A stretch of 64,000 bases of DNA, from contig NZ_JANADO010000001.1 in assembly GCF_024199845.1 (NCBI RefSeq), forward strand, positions 248,001 through 312,000, read 5' to 3'. Positions 16,722 through 25,877 of the stretch are shown piece by piece. Numbering within the stretch: the first letter of the stretch is position 1; every line of letters begins with the position of its first letter. The notes under the pieces are model-generated. The model made no database searches, was not told the DNA's origin, and saw only the letters and a list, made by a program, of their open reading frames with translations. The position numbers and the translations under genes are program-made. The DNA comes from Bradyrhizobium sp. CCGB12 (GTDB lineage Bacteria; Pseudomonadota; Alphaproteobacteria; Rhizobiales; Xanthobacteraceae).

Positions 16722-18050
16722 ATGTCCCCGCCGCTCAACCGTATAAACAGCGATGAACGTCTGCCGGCCCAGGCGGACGTCGTCGTCATCGGCGGCGGCG
16801 TCATCGGCGTCTCCGCCGCTTATCATCTGGCGAAGAAGGGTCTCTCGGTTGTCTTGGTCGAGAAGGGCCATGTCGGCGGCGAGCAATCGAGCCGCAATTG
16901 GGGCTGGTGCCGCCAGCAGGGCCGCGCGCGCGAGGAGATCCCGCTTGCCCGCGAGGCGCTGCGGCTGTGGGAGGACATGCAGAACGACGCCGGCGTCGAT
17001 GCCGGCTTCCGCCGCACCGGCGTGCTGTTCCTGACCAAGAGCAAGGACGAACTCGCCGGCTGGGAGCGCTGGGCGGCGATCGCGCGCGAGCAGCAGGTCC
17101 ACTCCACGATCCTGACGCCAGCCGAGATCGCCGAACGCATGCCGGCTAATACCGACAAATGGGTCGGCGGCTTGCACACGCCGAGCGATGGGCGCGCCGA
17201 GCCGTCGATGGCCGTGCCGGCGCTCGCCACCGCTGCGAGAAAGCACGGCGTCATCATCCATCAGGGCTGCGCCGCGCGTGGACTGGAGACGCAAGGCGGC
17301 AAGGTCAGCGCCGTCGTCACCGAAAAGGGCACCATCCGCACTCAGGCGGTGCTGCTGTCGGGCGGCGCATGGTCGTCGCTGTTCTGCCGCCGTCACGGCA
17401 TCGAGCTGCCGATCGGCCTCGTCAACGCGACGGCCTGCCGGACTACGCCAGGACCGGAGATCACCTCGGGCGCGCTCGGCACCGACTTCTACTGCATCCG
17501 CCGCCGTCTCGATGGAGGCTTCACGCTGGCGCTGCGCAACCGCGGCACGGTCGAGCTGTCGCCCGACCTGTTCCGCTACGCCCGCACCTTCTGGCCGACC
17601 TATCAGCATCGCAAGAACGGGCTGAAGCTCTCGTTCGGCAAGTCATTCTTCGACCAGATCATGCGCGGCACCAGCTGGAGCCTCGACAAGCCGTCGCCGT
17701 TCGAGGCCGAGCGCGTGCGCGATCCGGCGCCCGACATGTCGCTGGTCAATGCGGCGCTGGCGTCGCTGATCCAGTCGAACCCGGAACTGAAGGACATCGA
17801 GATCGCGGAAGCCTGGGGCGGCACGATCGACTGCACGCCTGATACGATCCCCGTGATCTCGCCGGTCGATGCGCTGCCCGGCTTCTTCCTCGCCACCGGC
17901 TTCTCCGGTCACGGCTTCGGCATTGGCCCTGCGGCCGGCAAGCTCGCCGCCGACATCGTCACGGGATCGACGCCGCTGGTCGACCCGGTCGCCTATAGCC
18001 ACAAGCGAATGATCGACGGCCGGCGCCTCGCGCCGGTCAGCCCGTTCTGA
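16722..18050 (+). CDS. FAD-dependent oxidoreductase (DAO family, amino acid/amine oxidase-like)
   Basis: This 442-residue flavoprotein of the D-amino acid oxidase superfamily has the FAD-binding DVVVIGGGVIGVSAAYHL at about residues 20-37. A subfamily signature, SSRNWGWCRQQGR, lies near the likely FAD attachment and substrate region, and the C-terminal FAD-contact motif is ATGFSGHGFGIGPAAGKLAA. A good ribosome binding site (CAGGAG) precedes it. Family members oxidise C-N bonds of amino acids, sarcosine-like N-alkyl amino acids or opines. Its place between the permeases and the transporter ATPase suggests that it acts on the imported compound. Confidence 0.9.
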   Translation: MSPPLNRINSDERLPAQADVVVIGGGVIGVSAAYHLAKKGLSVVLVEKGHVGGEQSSRNWGWCRQQGRAREEIPLAREALRLWEDMQNDAGVDAGFRRTGVLFLTKSKDELAGWERWAAIAREQQVHSTILTPAEIAERMPANTDKWVGGLHTPSDGRAEPSMAVPALATAARKHGVIIHQGCAARGLETQGGKVSAVVTEKGTIRTQAVLLSGGAWSSLFCRRHGIELPIGLVNATACRTTPGPEITSGALGTDFYCIRRRLDGGFTLALRNRGTVELSPDLFRYARTFWPTYQHRKNGLKLSFGKSFFDQIMRGTSWSLDKPSPFEAERVRDPAPDMSLVNAALASLIQSNPELKDIEIAEAWGGTIDCTPDTIPVISPVDALPGFFLATGFSGHGFGIGPAAGKLAADIVTGSTPLVDPVAYSHKRMIDGRRLAPVSPF

Positions 18051-18063
18051 GAGCTCAGGTCGC

Positions 18064-18990
18064 ATGACGGTTCTCTACAAGGCCAACATGGTTCGCGGCG
18101 CCGAGTGGGCGCGCTTCTTCGCGGAGCGCGCGCCCGACGTGCCGTTCCGGCTCTGGCCTGATGTCGGCGATCCCGCCGAGGTGCGCTATCTGGTGGCGTG
18201 GGTCCCGCCGGATGATATCGCCGCGACGTTCCCGAATCTCGAACTGGTCTTCTCCGTCGGTGCCGGCGTCGACCAGTTCGACGTCACGAAGCTTCCGGCG
18301 CACCTTCCGCTCGTCCGCATGCTGGAGCCCGGCATCGCCGAGACCATGGTCGAATACGTCACCATGGCCGTGCTCGCCCTGCATCGCGATCTCCTAGACT
18401 TCATCAGCCAGCAGAAGAAGCAGGTTTGGCACGAAATCCGGATCACGCCGGCGAAGCGGCGGCGTGTCGGCGTGATGGGGCTCGGCCAGCTCGGCCAGGC
18501 CGCGCTCGATCGGCTCCGGGCGTTCGGCTTTCCGCTTCTCGGCTGGAACCGCTCGCCGCGCGAGATCGAAGGCGTGACCTGCTATGCGGGCGCGGGCTCG
18601 CTGCCGGATTTCCTGTCGCAGACCGACATTCTGGTCTGCCTGCTGCCGCTGACCGACGAGACTCGCGGCATCCTCAACGCGGACCTGTTCGCGCGGCTGC
18701 CGCGCGGTGCTGGGCTCGTCAATGTCGGGCGTGGCCCGCATCTCGTCGAAGCGGATATTCTCGTTGCGCTCGACAGCGGCGTGTTGTCGGGCGCCGTCCT
18801 CGATGTCACCGATCCCGAGCCGCCGCCCGCAGGCCACCCGTTCTGGAGCCATCCGCGCATCCTGCTGACGCCGCACAATGCCAGCATGACCACACCGGAT
18901 ACGGCCGTCGATTTCGTGCTCGACGTGATCGATCGACATCGCCGCGGCGACGAGCTGCCGGGGCGGGTCGATCGCACGCGTGGTTACTGA
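18064..18990 (+). CDS. D-2-hydroxyacid dehydrogenase (glyoxylate/hydroxypyruvate reductase A-like)
   Basis: This 308-residue NAD(P)-dependent dehydrogenase has its Rossmann motif in GVMGLGQLGQAALDRL. The catalytic residues are Arg in VNVGRGPHLVE, Glu in VTDPEPPPAGH and His in LLTPHNASM. The short N-terminal domain and lack of extra domains resemble GhrA. It begins 14 bp after the FAD oxidoreductase. A natural role would be to reduce a 2-oxo acid such as glyoxylate or hydroxypyruvate released by that oxidase, though this coupling is inferred only from gene order. Confidence 0.88.
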   Translation: MTVLYKANMVRGAEWARFFAERAPDVPFRLWPDVGDPAEVRYLVAWVPPDDIAATFPNLELVFSVGAGVDQFDVTKLPAHLPLVRMLEPGIAETMVEYVTMAVLALHRDLLDFISQQKKQVWHEIRITPAKRRRVGVMGLGQLGQAALDRLRAFGFPLLGWNRSPREIEGVTCYAGAGSLPDFLSQTDILVCLLPLTDETRGILNADLFARLPRGAGLVNVGRGPHLVEADILVALDSGVLSGAVLDVTDPEPPPAGHPFWSHPRILLTPHNASMTTPDTAVDFVLDVIDRHRRGDELPGRVDRTRGY

Positions 18991-19037
18991 GGGCGAGATG
19001 ATGGTGAGGACGTTGGTGCAATCAAGCGCGCCTCTTA

Positions 19038-19158
19038 CCTCTCCCACATGCGGGAGAGGTCGGCGTGCAGCGCCGGGTGAGGGTTCTCTCCTCTTGGGGG
19101 TTCTTGCTAGCGGAGATACCCTCTCCCCAACCCTCCCCCGCAAGCGGGGGAGGGGGCG
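19038..19158. repeat. Intergenic palindromic repeat inside the ABC operon
   Basis: Two hairpin units lie here: CTCCCACATGCGGGAG near 19040 and a longer CCTCCCCCGCAAGCGGGGGAGG near 19132-19153, separated by a GGTGAGGG-type spacer. The same unit type occurs at 43120-43150 and 59340-59474. It fills most of the gap between the dehydrogenase and ATPase genes and may affect mRNA processing or expression of the ATPase. Confidence 0.8.
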
Positions 19159-19185
19159 CACTGTCTCTGCGGCAGGGGTCTTCGC

Positions 19186-21045
19186 ATGAGCATGGGAGCG
19201 AACGGAGCGATCGCCGCAGCACAGTCTCCTGTGCTGTCCGTCTCTGGCCTCACCACGTCCTTCCTGCGCGAGCGGCAATGGATCCCCGTCGTCCGCAACG
19301 TGTCGTTCGAGATCGCTCCCCAGGAAACCGTCGCGATCGTCGGCGAGTCCGGTTCGGGCAAGAGCGTTACCGCGCTCTCGATCATGCGGCTCATTCCGCA
19401 GGAGAGCGGCCGCATCGACGGTCGCGTCATGCTCGCCGGCCGCGATCTGCTGACGCTGCCCGAAGCGAGAATGACGGACATTCGCGGCAACGATGTCGCC
19501 ATGATCTTCCAGGAGCCGATGACGAGCCTCAATCCGGTACTCACCATCGGCTTCCAGATTGCCGAGGCGCTGATCCAGCATCGCGGCCTGTCGCGCCCGG
19601 CGGCCGAAGCGGAGACCGTCCGCCTGCTCGATCGCGTCCGCATTCCCGCGGCGACATCACGCTTCCACGAGCATCCGCATCGCTTTTCCGGCGGCATGCG
19701 TCAACGCGTGATGATCGCGATGGCGCTGGCCTGCAAGCCAAGACTCCTGATCGCGGACGAGCCGACCACCGCGCTCGACGTCACCATCCAGGCCCAGATC
19801 CTGGAGTTGCTGAGGGAGCTCCAGCGGGAGGAGGGGATGTCGATCCTCTTCATCACCCACGACATGGGCGTGGTGGCCGAGATCGCCGATCGTACCGTGG
19901 TGATGTATGGCGGGCAGGCGGTCGAAACCGATGCGACGTCGCACATCTTCGCAGCGCCCTCGCATCCCTACACCCGTGCGCTGCTTGCCGCTGTGCCGCG
20001 CCTCGGCTCGATGGACGGGCGCGCGCGGCCGATGCGCTTTCCGATCGTCGACAAGCTGACGGGCACCTCGGATGAGCCGGCGGAGACACCCGACACGGTC
20101 TCGGCCGCCGAGCGCCCCCTGCTCGAGGTCGCGGGCCTCACCACGCGCTTTCCGATCCGCTCAGGCTTGTTCGGAAAGGTCTCGGGCCGCGTCCACGCGG
20201 TCGAGAACGTCTCCTTCACCTTGCGCGCCGGCGAGACGCTGGCGCTTGTCGGCGAATCCGGTTGCGGCAAGTCGACCACGGGCCGCTCCATTCTCAAGCT
20301 GACCGAGCCGGATAGCGGCACTGTCCTGATCGACGGCCAGGACGTGCTCGCCATGAATGGCCGAGCTTTACGCGATTTCCGCAAGCAGATGCAGATCGTG
20401 TTTCAGGATCCGTTCGCAAGCCTCAATCCGCGCATGTCGGTGGGAACGGCGATCGCAGCGCCACTGCTCGCCAACGGGCTCGCCACTGCTGCGCAGGCGC
20501 GCGACAAGGTCGCCGACCTTCTCGACCGCGTCGGACTGACCGCCGACATGGCCGCGCGCTTCCCGCATGAGTTCTCCGGCGGCCAGCGCCAGCGCATCTG
20601 CATCGCCCGCGCGCTCGCGCTCGGGCCGAAGCTGATCGTCGCCGATGAGGCAGTCTCGGCGCTCGACGTCTCGGTCAAGGCGCAGGTCGTCAATCTGATG
20701 CTCGATCTCCAGGCCAGCATGGGCCTCGCCTATCTCTTCATCTCCCACGACATCGCTGTGGTCGAGCGCATGAGCCATCGCATCGCGGTGATGTATCTCG
20801 GCGAGATCGTCGAGATCGGCCCGCGCGCATCCGTGTTCGGCAATCCGCAGCATCCCTACACGAAGAAGTTGATGGCCGCGGTCCCGGCGCCCGATCCGTC
20901 GCGCCGCGGCATGCGGCGGGACGCCTCCAACGACGAGATCAGAAGTCCGGTGCGCGCGCCGGATTACCAGCCGCCTCGCCGGCAGTATCGCGACGTGTCC
21001 CCCGGCCACGTCGTCCAGATCTGGGGCGATGAGTGGTTGATCTAG
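19186..21045 (+). CDS. Fused double ATP-binding protein of the peptide/opine-type ABC importer
   Basis: This 619-residue protein joins DppD-like and DppF-like ATPases in one chain. Domain 1 (about residues 15-275) has Walker A GESGSGKS, signature FSGGMRQRV and Walker [13 protein letters not shown]. Domain 2 (about 305-585) has [18 protein letters not shown] and [12 protein letters not shown]. Both domains end with the oligopeptide-type C-terminal extension containing [10 protein letters not shown] and [10 protein letters not shown]. All catalytic motifs are intact. It energises the two permeases upstream, although it is separated from them by two enzyme genes and a repeat. Confidence 0.93.
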   Translation: MSMGANGAIAAAQSPVLSVSGLTTSFLRERQWIPVVRNVSFEIAPQETVAIVGESGSGKSVTALSIMRLIPQESGRIDGRVMLAGRDLLTLPEARMTDIRGNDVAMIFQEPMTSLNPVLTIGFQIAEALIQHRGLSRPAAEAETVRLLDRVRIPAATSRFHEHPHRFSGGMRQRVMIAMALACKPRLLIADEPTTALDVTIQAQILELLRELQREEGMSILFITHDMGVVAEIADRTVVMYGGQAVETDATSHIFAAPSHPYTRALLAAVPRLGSMDGRARPMRFPIVDKLTGTSDEPAETPDTVSAAERPLLEVAGLTTRFPIRSGLFGKVSGRVHAVENVSFTLRAGETLALVGESGCGKSTTGRSILKLTEPDSGTVLIDGQDVLAMNGRALRDFRKQMQIVFQDPFASLNPRMSVGTAIAAPLLANGLATAAQARDKVADLLDRVGLTADMAARFPHEFSGGQRQRICIARALALGPKLIVADEAVSALDVSVKAQVVNLMLDLQASMGLAYLFISHDIAVVERMSHRIAVMYLGEIVEIGPRASVFGNPQHPYTKKLMAAVPAPDPSRRGMRRDASNDEIRSPVRAPDYQPPRRQYRDVSPGHVVQIWGDEWLI

Positions 21046-21105
21046 GGCATCTCAACGGGGAGTTCCCGGTCGATTGCGCAGGAAGAAATGCTTCTGCCTG
21101 AGAAT

Positions 21106-21122
21106 GTTGGAACAATTCTAAG
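21106..21122 (+). promoter_or_regulatory. ICE-like site (candidate Irr binding site)
   Basis: GTTGGAA-CAA-TTCTAAG matches 11 of the 14 arm positions of the iron control element TTTAGAA-N3-TTCTAAA, which occurs perfectly at 51954-51970. A further half-site TTCTA follows at about 21128. It lies about 75-90 bp upstream of the siderophore receptor start. In Bradyrhizobium, Irr binds ICE motifs and can activate iron-uptake genes under iron limitation. This assignment is by similarity. Confidence 0.5.
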
Positions 21123-21194
21123 ATAGATTCTACGAAACCATCGCATCCGCGTTCTTCCCACCGCGACGTCTGACAGCTACCGCTCGTCGCGGAA

Positions 21195-23534
21195 GTGGAA
21201 TGGGGTGCGATCGTGGTGGGAATTCCGGGGGGTGGAGCGAAGGCTCCTTTCGTCGTGTTGCTGGGACTGGCGTTGACGACCCATGCGACGGAGAGCGTCG
21301 CGCAGACGCCGGCAGCGGGATCGGGGGCGACGCTGCCTCCCGTGACAGTCGAGGCGCCAAAGCCACGCCCGGCGGGACGCAATCAGCCAATGCGAACATC
21401 GCGCGGCGCGCGTAGCAACCAGCCGCGAACCGCCGCGAGACGCGGCACCGAAGCCCCCCGCCCCGAGACGGCGGCAAGCCGGGGCACATTCCGCCAGGGC
21501 AATGGCCCGATCGAAGGGTACGTCGCGCATCGGACATTGGCCGGCACCAAGACCAACACGCCCATCCTCGAAGTGCCGCAGTCGGTCTCCGTGATCGGCC
21601 GCGATCAGATCCGCGACCAGGGCGCGCGGTCCGTGGTGCAGGCCGTTGGCTACACGCCGGGCATTGTCACCAACAGCCCGAACGATACGCGCTTTGAATC
21701 GCTCCGCATCCGCGGCTTCCAGCCGGTTCTCTACCTCGACGGCATGCAGCTTCCCTACGGCGCCAGCCAGTTCGGCCAGCCGAAGCTCGATCTTGCCTTG
21801 CTCGAGCGCGTTGAAGTGCTGAAAGGACCTTCGTCGTCACTCTACGGGCAGGTCGCGCCCGGCGGCATGGTCAACCTCGTCAGCCGTCTGCCGACGGCGA
21901 CGCCGGTCAACTCGGTCGAGGTTCTCGGCGATAGCTGGGGAAGGGCCCAGACCAATTTCGACGTCGGCGGTGTCAGTCAGAAGGGCGATCTGTACTGGCG
22001 CATCGCCGGCACGCTGCATGGCGGCGGCACGCAGGTCGATTTCGTCAACGATTTTCGTGGTGCGATCGCGCCGTCCTTCACCTGGAGGCCGGATCTCGAC
22101 ACCACCTTCACGTTTCTGAGTGGCTACCAGCGCGACATCACCGGCCTGGCGTTGCAGTTCTATCCGGCGATCGGCACGCTGCTGCCCAGCCCGAACGGAC
22201 GCATTCCGATGACGAAGTTCCTCGGCGAGCCCGGCTTCGATCATTTCGACCGCCAGCAGGCCTGGGTCGGCTACCAGTTCGAGCACTCGTTCAACGAGAT
22301 CTGGACGGTGCGGCAGAACGTCCGCTACTTCAACCTCCAGACCAACACCTATGCGGTCGCAGGCGGCGGCGCGGCGGGCTTGAATCCCTATCCCAATTCC
22401 GCCGCGGGTGATTTCGCTACCCTCGCGCGCGCTGCTTTCAAGTTCCCTGAGAACGCCGACGCGTTCACCGTGGACAATCAGGCCGAGGCCCGCTTTTCGA
22501 CCGGCGCGCTTGCCCATACCATGCTGACGGGGCTCGACTATCGTCACATCACCAGCGAGCTGAACATGGGCATCGGCGCGGCACCGTCGATCAATCTCAA
22601 TAACACCGTCTATGGTGCGCCAATCGCGATGCCGGCGACCGGCACCAACACGGGCCAGCGCCAGGACCAGACCGGTCTGTATGTGCAGGACCAGATTGCG
22701 CTCGGCGGATGGCGGCTGACTCTGAGCGGCCGCAGTGACTGGGTCTCCACCGACACGTTGAATTTTATTGCAAAGACGAAGCAGAACCAGGACGACCAGG
22801 CATTCACAGGGCGCGCCGGACTGAACTATGTGTTCGACTCCGGTGTGGCGCCGTACATTGCCTACGCCACCTCGTTCCAGCCTACTCTGGGGACGACCGC
22901 CAGCGGCGCGGCGTTGGTCCCGACCACGGCAAAGCAGGCCGAGATCGGCGTCAAGTATCAGCCGGTCGGCACCAACCTGCTGTTGACGGCGGCGCTGTTC
23001 GATATAACGCAGGAAAACGTCGTCACGCCGGATCTGAGCGTTTTGGGCAAGAGCGTGCAGACCGGCGAGGCGCGATCGCGCGGTGGTGAATTCGAGGCGA
23101 CGGTGAGCCTGACCGAGGGGCTGAATCTGAAGGCGTCTTATGCCTACACCGACACCCTGACGACCAGGACCAACACGCCCACCCAGCTCAACAAGCACCT
23201 CACCATCCAGCCCATGAACCAGGCGGCGCTCTGGGCGGACTACACGTTCCAGCACGGTCAGCTCAGCGGCTTCGGCTTCGGCGGCGGCGTGCGTTACATC
23301 GGCGATTCCTATGGTGATCTCGCCAATACGATCTCGATCCCGAGCTATACGCTGTTCGATGCCGTGATCCATTACGATCTGTCGAATCTCGATCGCAGGC
23401 TCCGCGGCGTGCAGCTTGCGGTGAATGCCACCAATCTGTTCGACAAATACTACGTCGCCTCCTGCACGACGCTGAGCTCCTGCTTCCTCGGAGCCGGGCG
23501 TACCGTGATCGGCAGCGTCCGCTACACCTGGTGA
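21195..23534 (+). CDS. TonB-dependent siderophore receptor
   Basis: This outer-membrane receptor of up to 779 residues has a signal peptide (hydrophobic APFVVLLGLALTT, cleavage after SVAQ) and a TonB-box-like LPPVTVEAPK. A long Arg/Pro-rich linker leads to the plug domain (about residues 115-230, with VPQSVSVIGRDQIRDQGARS). A 22-strand type barrel ends in GSVRYTW with a terminal aromatic residue. It resembles the ferrichrome/ferrioxamine group. The start is uncertain: GTG at 21195, with further GTGs at 21213 and 21216 that would give a more ordinary signal peptide. The PepSY gene follows 19 bp downstream. Confidence 0.9.
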   Translation: MEWGAIVVGIPGGGAKAPFVVLLGLALTTHATESVAQTPAAGSGATLPPVTVEAPKPRPAGRNQPMRTSRGARSNQPRTAARRGTEAPRPETAASRGTFRQGNGPIEGYVAHRTLAGTKTNTPILEVPQSVSVIGRDQIRDQGARSVVQAVGYTPGIVTNSPNDTRFESLRIRGFQPVLYLDGMQLPYGASQFGQPKLDLALLERVEVLKGPSSSLYGQVAPGGMVNLVSRLPTATPVNSVEVLGDSWGRAQTNFDVGGVSQKGDLYWRIAGTLHGGGTQVDFVNDFRGAIAPSFTWRPDLDTTFTFLSGYQRDITGLALQFYPAIGTLLPSPNGRIPMTKFLGEPGFDHFDRQQAWVGYQFEHSFNEIWTVRQNVRYFNLQTNTYAVAGGGAAGLNPYPNSAAGDFATLARAAFKFPENADAFTVDNQAEARFSTGALAHTMLTGLDYRHITSELNMGIGAAPSINLNNTVYGAPIAMPATGTNTGQRQDQTGLYVQDQIALGGWRLTLSGRSDWVSTDTLNFIAKTKQNQDDQAFTGRAGLNYVFDSGVAPYIAYATSFQPTLGTTASGAALVPTTAKQAEIGVKYQPVGTNLLLTAALFDITQENVVTPDLSVLGKSVQTGEARSRGGEFEATVSLTEGLNLKASYAYTDTLTTRTNTPTQLNKHLTIQPMNQAALWADYTFQHGQLSGFGFGGGVRYIGDSYGDLANTISIPSYTLFDAVIHYDLSNLDRRLRGVQLAVNATNLFDKYYVASCTTLSSCFLGAGRTVIGSVRYTW

Positions 23535-23553
23535 CGAGGGAGGGCCGCGCCAC

Positions 23554-24696
23554 ATGACGCCCCGTTCGATCCGCCTCTGGAAGCAAACGCACAAGTGGAC
23601 GAGCCTCGTCTGCACGCTGTTCCTGTTCATGCTGTGTCTGACCGGGCTTCCGCTGATCTTCCATGACGAGATCGACGCGGCGTTGGGCGTCACGGTCGAG
23701 CCCGATGCCGTGGCCGCAGGGACGCCGATGCTGAGCTTCGACCGCGTGCTCGAGATCGCCCGGGCGGCGCAGCCGAAAGAGGTGATCACGATCGTCGGTG
23801 CGGATGATGAAGATCCGATCTGGCACGTGTACATGGCGTCGACCATCACGTCGCCGAAGACGGACGTCATCGTCAGCGTCGATGGCCACACGGGACGGGT
23901 TCTCCATGTCGGAGCGACCGTCCGCGGAGCCGTCACCAAGTTTCTGCTCGATCTTCATACCGATCTGTTTCTGGAACAGCCGGGCATGTTGTTTCTGGGG
24001 GCGATCGGACTGGTCTTTCTGGTGGCGATCGTCTCCGGCGTGGTTGTTTACGCTCCCTTCATGCGTCGATTGGATTTCGGCACGATGCGGTCGCGGCGCC
24101 GGCTGTATTGGCTCGACGTGCACAATCTGTTCGGCATCGTCATCCTGGCCTGGACGCTCGTCGTCGGAATCACGGGCGTCATCAACACGCTGTCCCAGCA
24201 GATCGCGCAGCATTGGCAGCGTACCGAGCTGGTCGCGATGCTCGGACCCTGGCGCAACGCGCCGGTGCCGCCGAAGCTTGCGTCCGCGCAATTGGCGATC
24301 GATACGGCCCTCGCGCACGCTCCGGGCATGAAGGTGCAGTCGGTCGCAATGCCTGGATCGCCATTTGCCGGCGGTCGTCACTACGGCGTTTATTTGCGTG
24401 GTGACCAGCCGCTCACGTCGCGCCTGCTCAAGCCGGTTCTGATCAACGCCGATGATGGCTCCTTCGGCGAGACAAGGGACATGCCGCTTTACGTCAAGGC
24501 GCTGTTCGTGTCGAAGCCGCTGCACTTCGGCGACTATGGCGGCATGCCGCTGAAGATCATCTGGGCCTTGCTCGATCTCGTTACTCTCGTCGTGCTCGGC
24601 AGCGGGCTCTATCTCTGGGCGGCACGCTTGCGCAAGGCGCCGGCGGGATCGATCGCGCCGGCCGCGCAGCAGCTGGCTGCGGGGCCCTCCCGATGA
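23554..24696 (+). CDS. PepSY-associated TM helix protein (siderophore-iron utilisation)
   Basis: This 380-residue inner-membrane protein has four transmembrane helices: residues about 15-35, 145-170, 190-215 and near 335-355. A periplasmic PepSY-like part lies between the first two. Conserved histidines lie in WKQTHKW, LHTDLF and DVHNLFG. Proteins of this family next to TonB siderophore receptors are thought to act in release or reduction of siderophore-bound iron. A good ribosome binding site (GGGAGGG) precedes the ATG. Its stop overlaps the start of the next gene (ATGA). Confidence 0.88.
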   Translation: MTPRSIRLWKQTHKWTSLVCTLFLFMLCLTGLPLIFHDEIDAALGVTVEPDAVAAGTPMLSFDRVLEIARAAQPKEVITIVGADDEDPIWHVYMASTITSPKTDVIVSVDGHTGRVLHVGATVRGAVTKFLLDLHTDLFLEQPGMLFLGAIGLVFLVAIVSGVVVYAPFMRRLDFGTMRSRRRLYWLDVHNLFGIVILAWTLVVGITGVINTLSQQIAQHWQRTELVAMLGPWRNAPVPPKLASAQLAIDTALAHAPGMKVQSVAMPGSPFAGGRHYGVYLRGDQPLTSRLLKPVLINADDGSFGETRDMPLYVKALFVSKPLHFGDYGGMPLKIIWALLDLVTLVVLGSGLYLWAARLRKAPAGSIAPAAQQLAAGPSR

Positions 24697-24887
24697 TCGG
24701 CAAAAGGCATTCCCTTGGCAGGATTTTCCTGGCCCCGGTGGTAATCGCCGGCGTCGTCGCCTTCGGATTGATTTCCGCGCTCCTCGGCGACGGAATCTGG
24801 GATCAGGCATCCTGGATCGCGCTGGCCTTTCCACTCGTGATCCTGGCCTTCTATGTGAGAAGGCGCACGGCTCGCCGACAGGCCTGA
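24693..24887 (+). CDS. Small membrane protein of the siderophore uptake operon
   Basis: This 64-residue protein has two hydrophobic helices (FLAPVVIAGVVAFGLISALL and WIALAFPLVILAFY) and a basic C-terminus (RRRTARRQA). It starts within the stop codon of the PepSY gene, so it is translationally coupled and probably works with that membrane protein. Similar short proteins of about 60 residues follow PepSY genes in other proteobacterial iron-uptake operons, but I know of no defined biochemical role. Confidence 0.75.
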   Translation: MIGKRHSLGRIFLAPVVIAGVVAFGLISALLGDGIWDQASWIALAFPLVILAFYVRRRTARRQA

Positions 24888-25361
24888 GGCGCTGAAGCGC
24901 AGCATCTCACGCATTCACGTGCACGAAGCCGGCCAAGAGCGAATGGACCTGACGCCGGCGAAACGCGGGACAGCTTGCGAACTCACGGTGTCTTCGCGGC
25001 CAGCTCCTGCGCTTGCGAGTATGCAACGATGCAAACTTAGTCCTCCTGAAATCGTGACTGGAGGGAGCGATAGGGAACTGCGGGATGTGAACCGTCTCAT
25101 ATTTGGTCACGATCCTTTCGAGCTATTACCCCAGCAAGAAATTGCCGCACCCGGAGCAACTGACAGGCACGGGCGAGATGCAATGCCTGCGAAGCCGTGT
25201 GCTCGCAGATTTGGATTGGCCCTTGTCTTGCTCACGAGCAAGCTGGTCCCATCACTCAGCACAGATCTTTCAGAAACTGGAATCAAGGGCATCACGAAGC
25301 GCGTTTACGCAGCTCCTATTCGGAGTCGGCCGGTAGGCTGCTACTTACCAAGAGGCCCCCA
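24888..25361. other. Gene-free stretch
   Basis: I find no convincing gene here on either strand. Open frames exist on both strands, but their translations are rich in Arg, Ser, His and Pro without any recognisable pattern. The only structured element is a short relic resembling the end of a PHA depolymerase gene at 24907-24945. The stretch should hold the promoter of the 25362 gene. Confidence 0.5.
24907..24945 (-). pseudogene. Possible relic of the 3' end of a PHA depolymerase gene
   Basis: Thirteen codons ending in TGA translate to HSLLAGFVHVNA, against YPLLRDFVHVNS at the end of the intact phaZ at 29571. The DNA is identical at 30 of 39 aligned positions by my manual count and includes the stop codon. 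No further similarity to phaZ is visible upstream. It could be a deletion remnant of a second phaZ copy or a chance match. Confidence 0.35.
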
Positions 25362-25877
25362 ATGAAGATCAGCAACGAAATTTCAAGCGCATTTTCCCGG
25401 ACAAGACAGGTCGGCAATTTTCGGATCGCCCGTTCCAGTCTCCTCAGGTCGGCCCATCTTCTTGAAAGAATTGGGCTTGCTGCCGTTGGGGCCACTTGCG
25501 GGCTCTACGTGGGCGCGACCCTGTTGCGTCAGAAAGGCGGCCTCTTTGAAAGTGGCTGGATCGTGCTGCTAACGATGCTCTACGGAGCTGTTAGCTTCTA
25601 TGTTGGAATTGATCTGTCTCGTGCAGTCGCTCGGAAGTCGATTTTGAACACCTCGGAGGAATACACCGGGTCCGAGGCGGTTGAAATCATGAGCGCAGCC
25701 GGAACGTTCAGCGCGGCGATTGCAGCCGCTCTGTCCGTCAGCATCCTTGTCCTTGATCAAAGCCTTCCCAATGGTCTGATCATCTTTGTTGCCGGCTGCT
25801 GGATGGTTGGGTCTTCGCTTCAAGTCGCGGCGGGGACGATGGCGCGCGGCTATGAAGTGCCGGTGGACAAGGAGTGA
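25362..25877 (+). CDS. Membrane protein of unknown function
   Basis: This 171-residue protein has about four hydrophobic helices (ERIGLAAVGATCGLYVGATL, WIVLLTMLYGAVSFYVGIDL, an Ala-rich segment AAGTFSAAIAAALSVSILVL, and GLIIFVAGCWMVGSSLQVAA). It is preceded by a polar N-terminus with basic residues. The start at 25362 gives a natural soluble N-terminus; the frame is open upstream to 25197, but that part looks non-coding. No family is recognised. It stands alone between two gene-free stretches and has a somewhat lower G+C content than its neighbours. Confidence 0.65.
   Translation: MKISNEISSAFSRTRQVGNFRIARSSLLRSAHLLERIGLAAVGATCGLYVGATLLRQKGGLFESGWIVLLTMLYGAVSFYVGIDLSRAVARKSILNTSEEYTGSEAVEIMSAAGTFSAAIAAALSVSILVLDQSLPNGLIIFVAGCWMVGSSLQVAAGTMARGYEVPVDKE

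Noticed and set aside
19038..19158. CRISPR-like or IS-end interpretation of the intergenic palindromes
   Set aside because: Copies are dispersed, carry no spacers at regular spacing, no cas genes and no transposase is present; they fit dispersed intergenic palindromic units.
21837..23939. 700-codon frame opposite the TonB receptor
   Set aside because: Length is due to codon bias; it spans the end of one real gene and the start of another and has no recognisable domain.
24919..25365. 148-codon plus-strand frame in the gap before the 25362 gene
   Set aside because: Composition is unlike coding sequence, no ribosome binding site, and it crosses the likely promoter region of the downstream gene.
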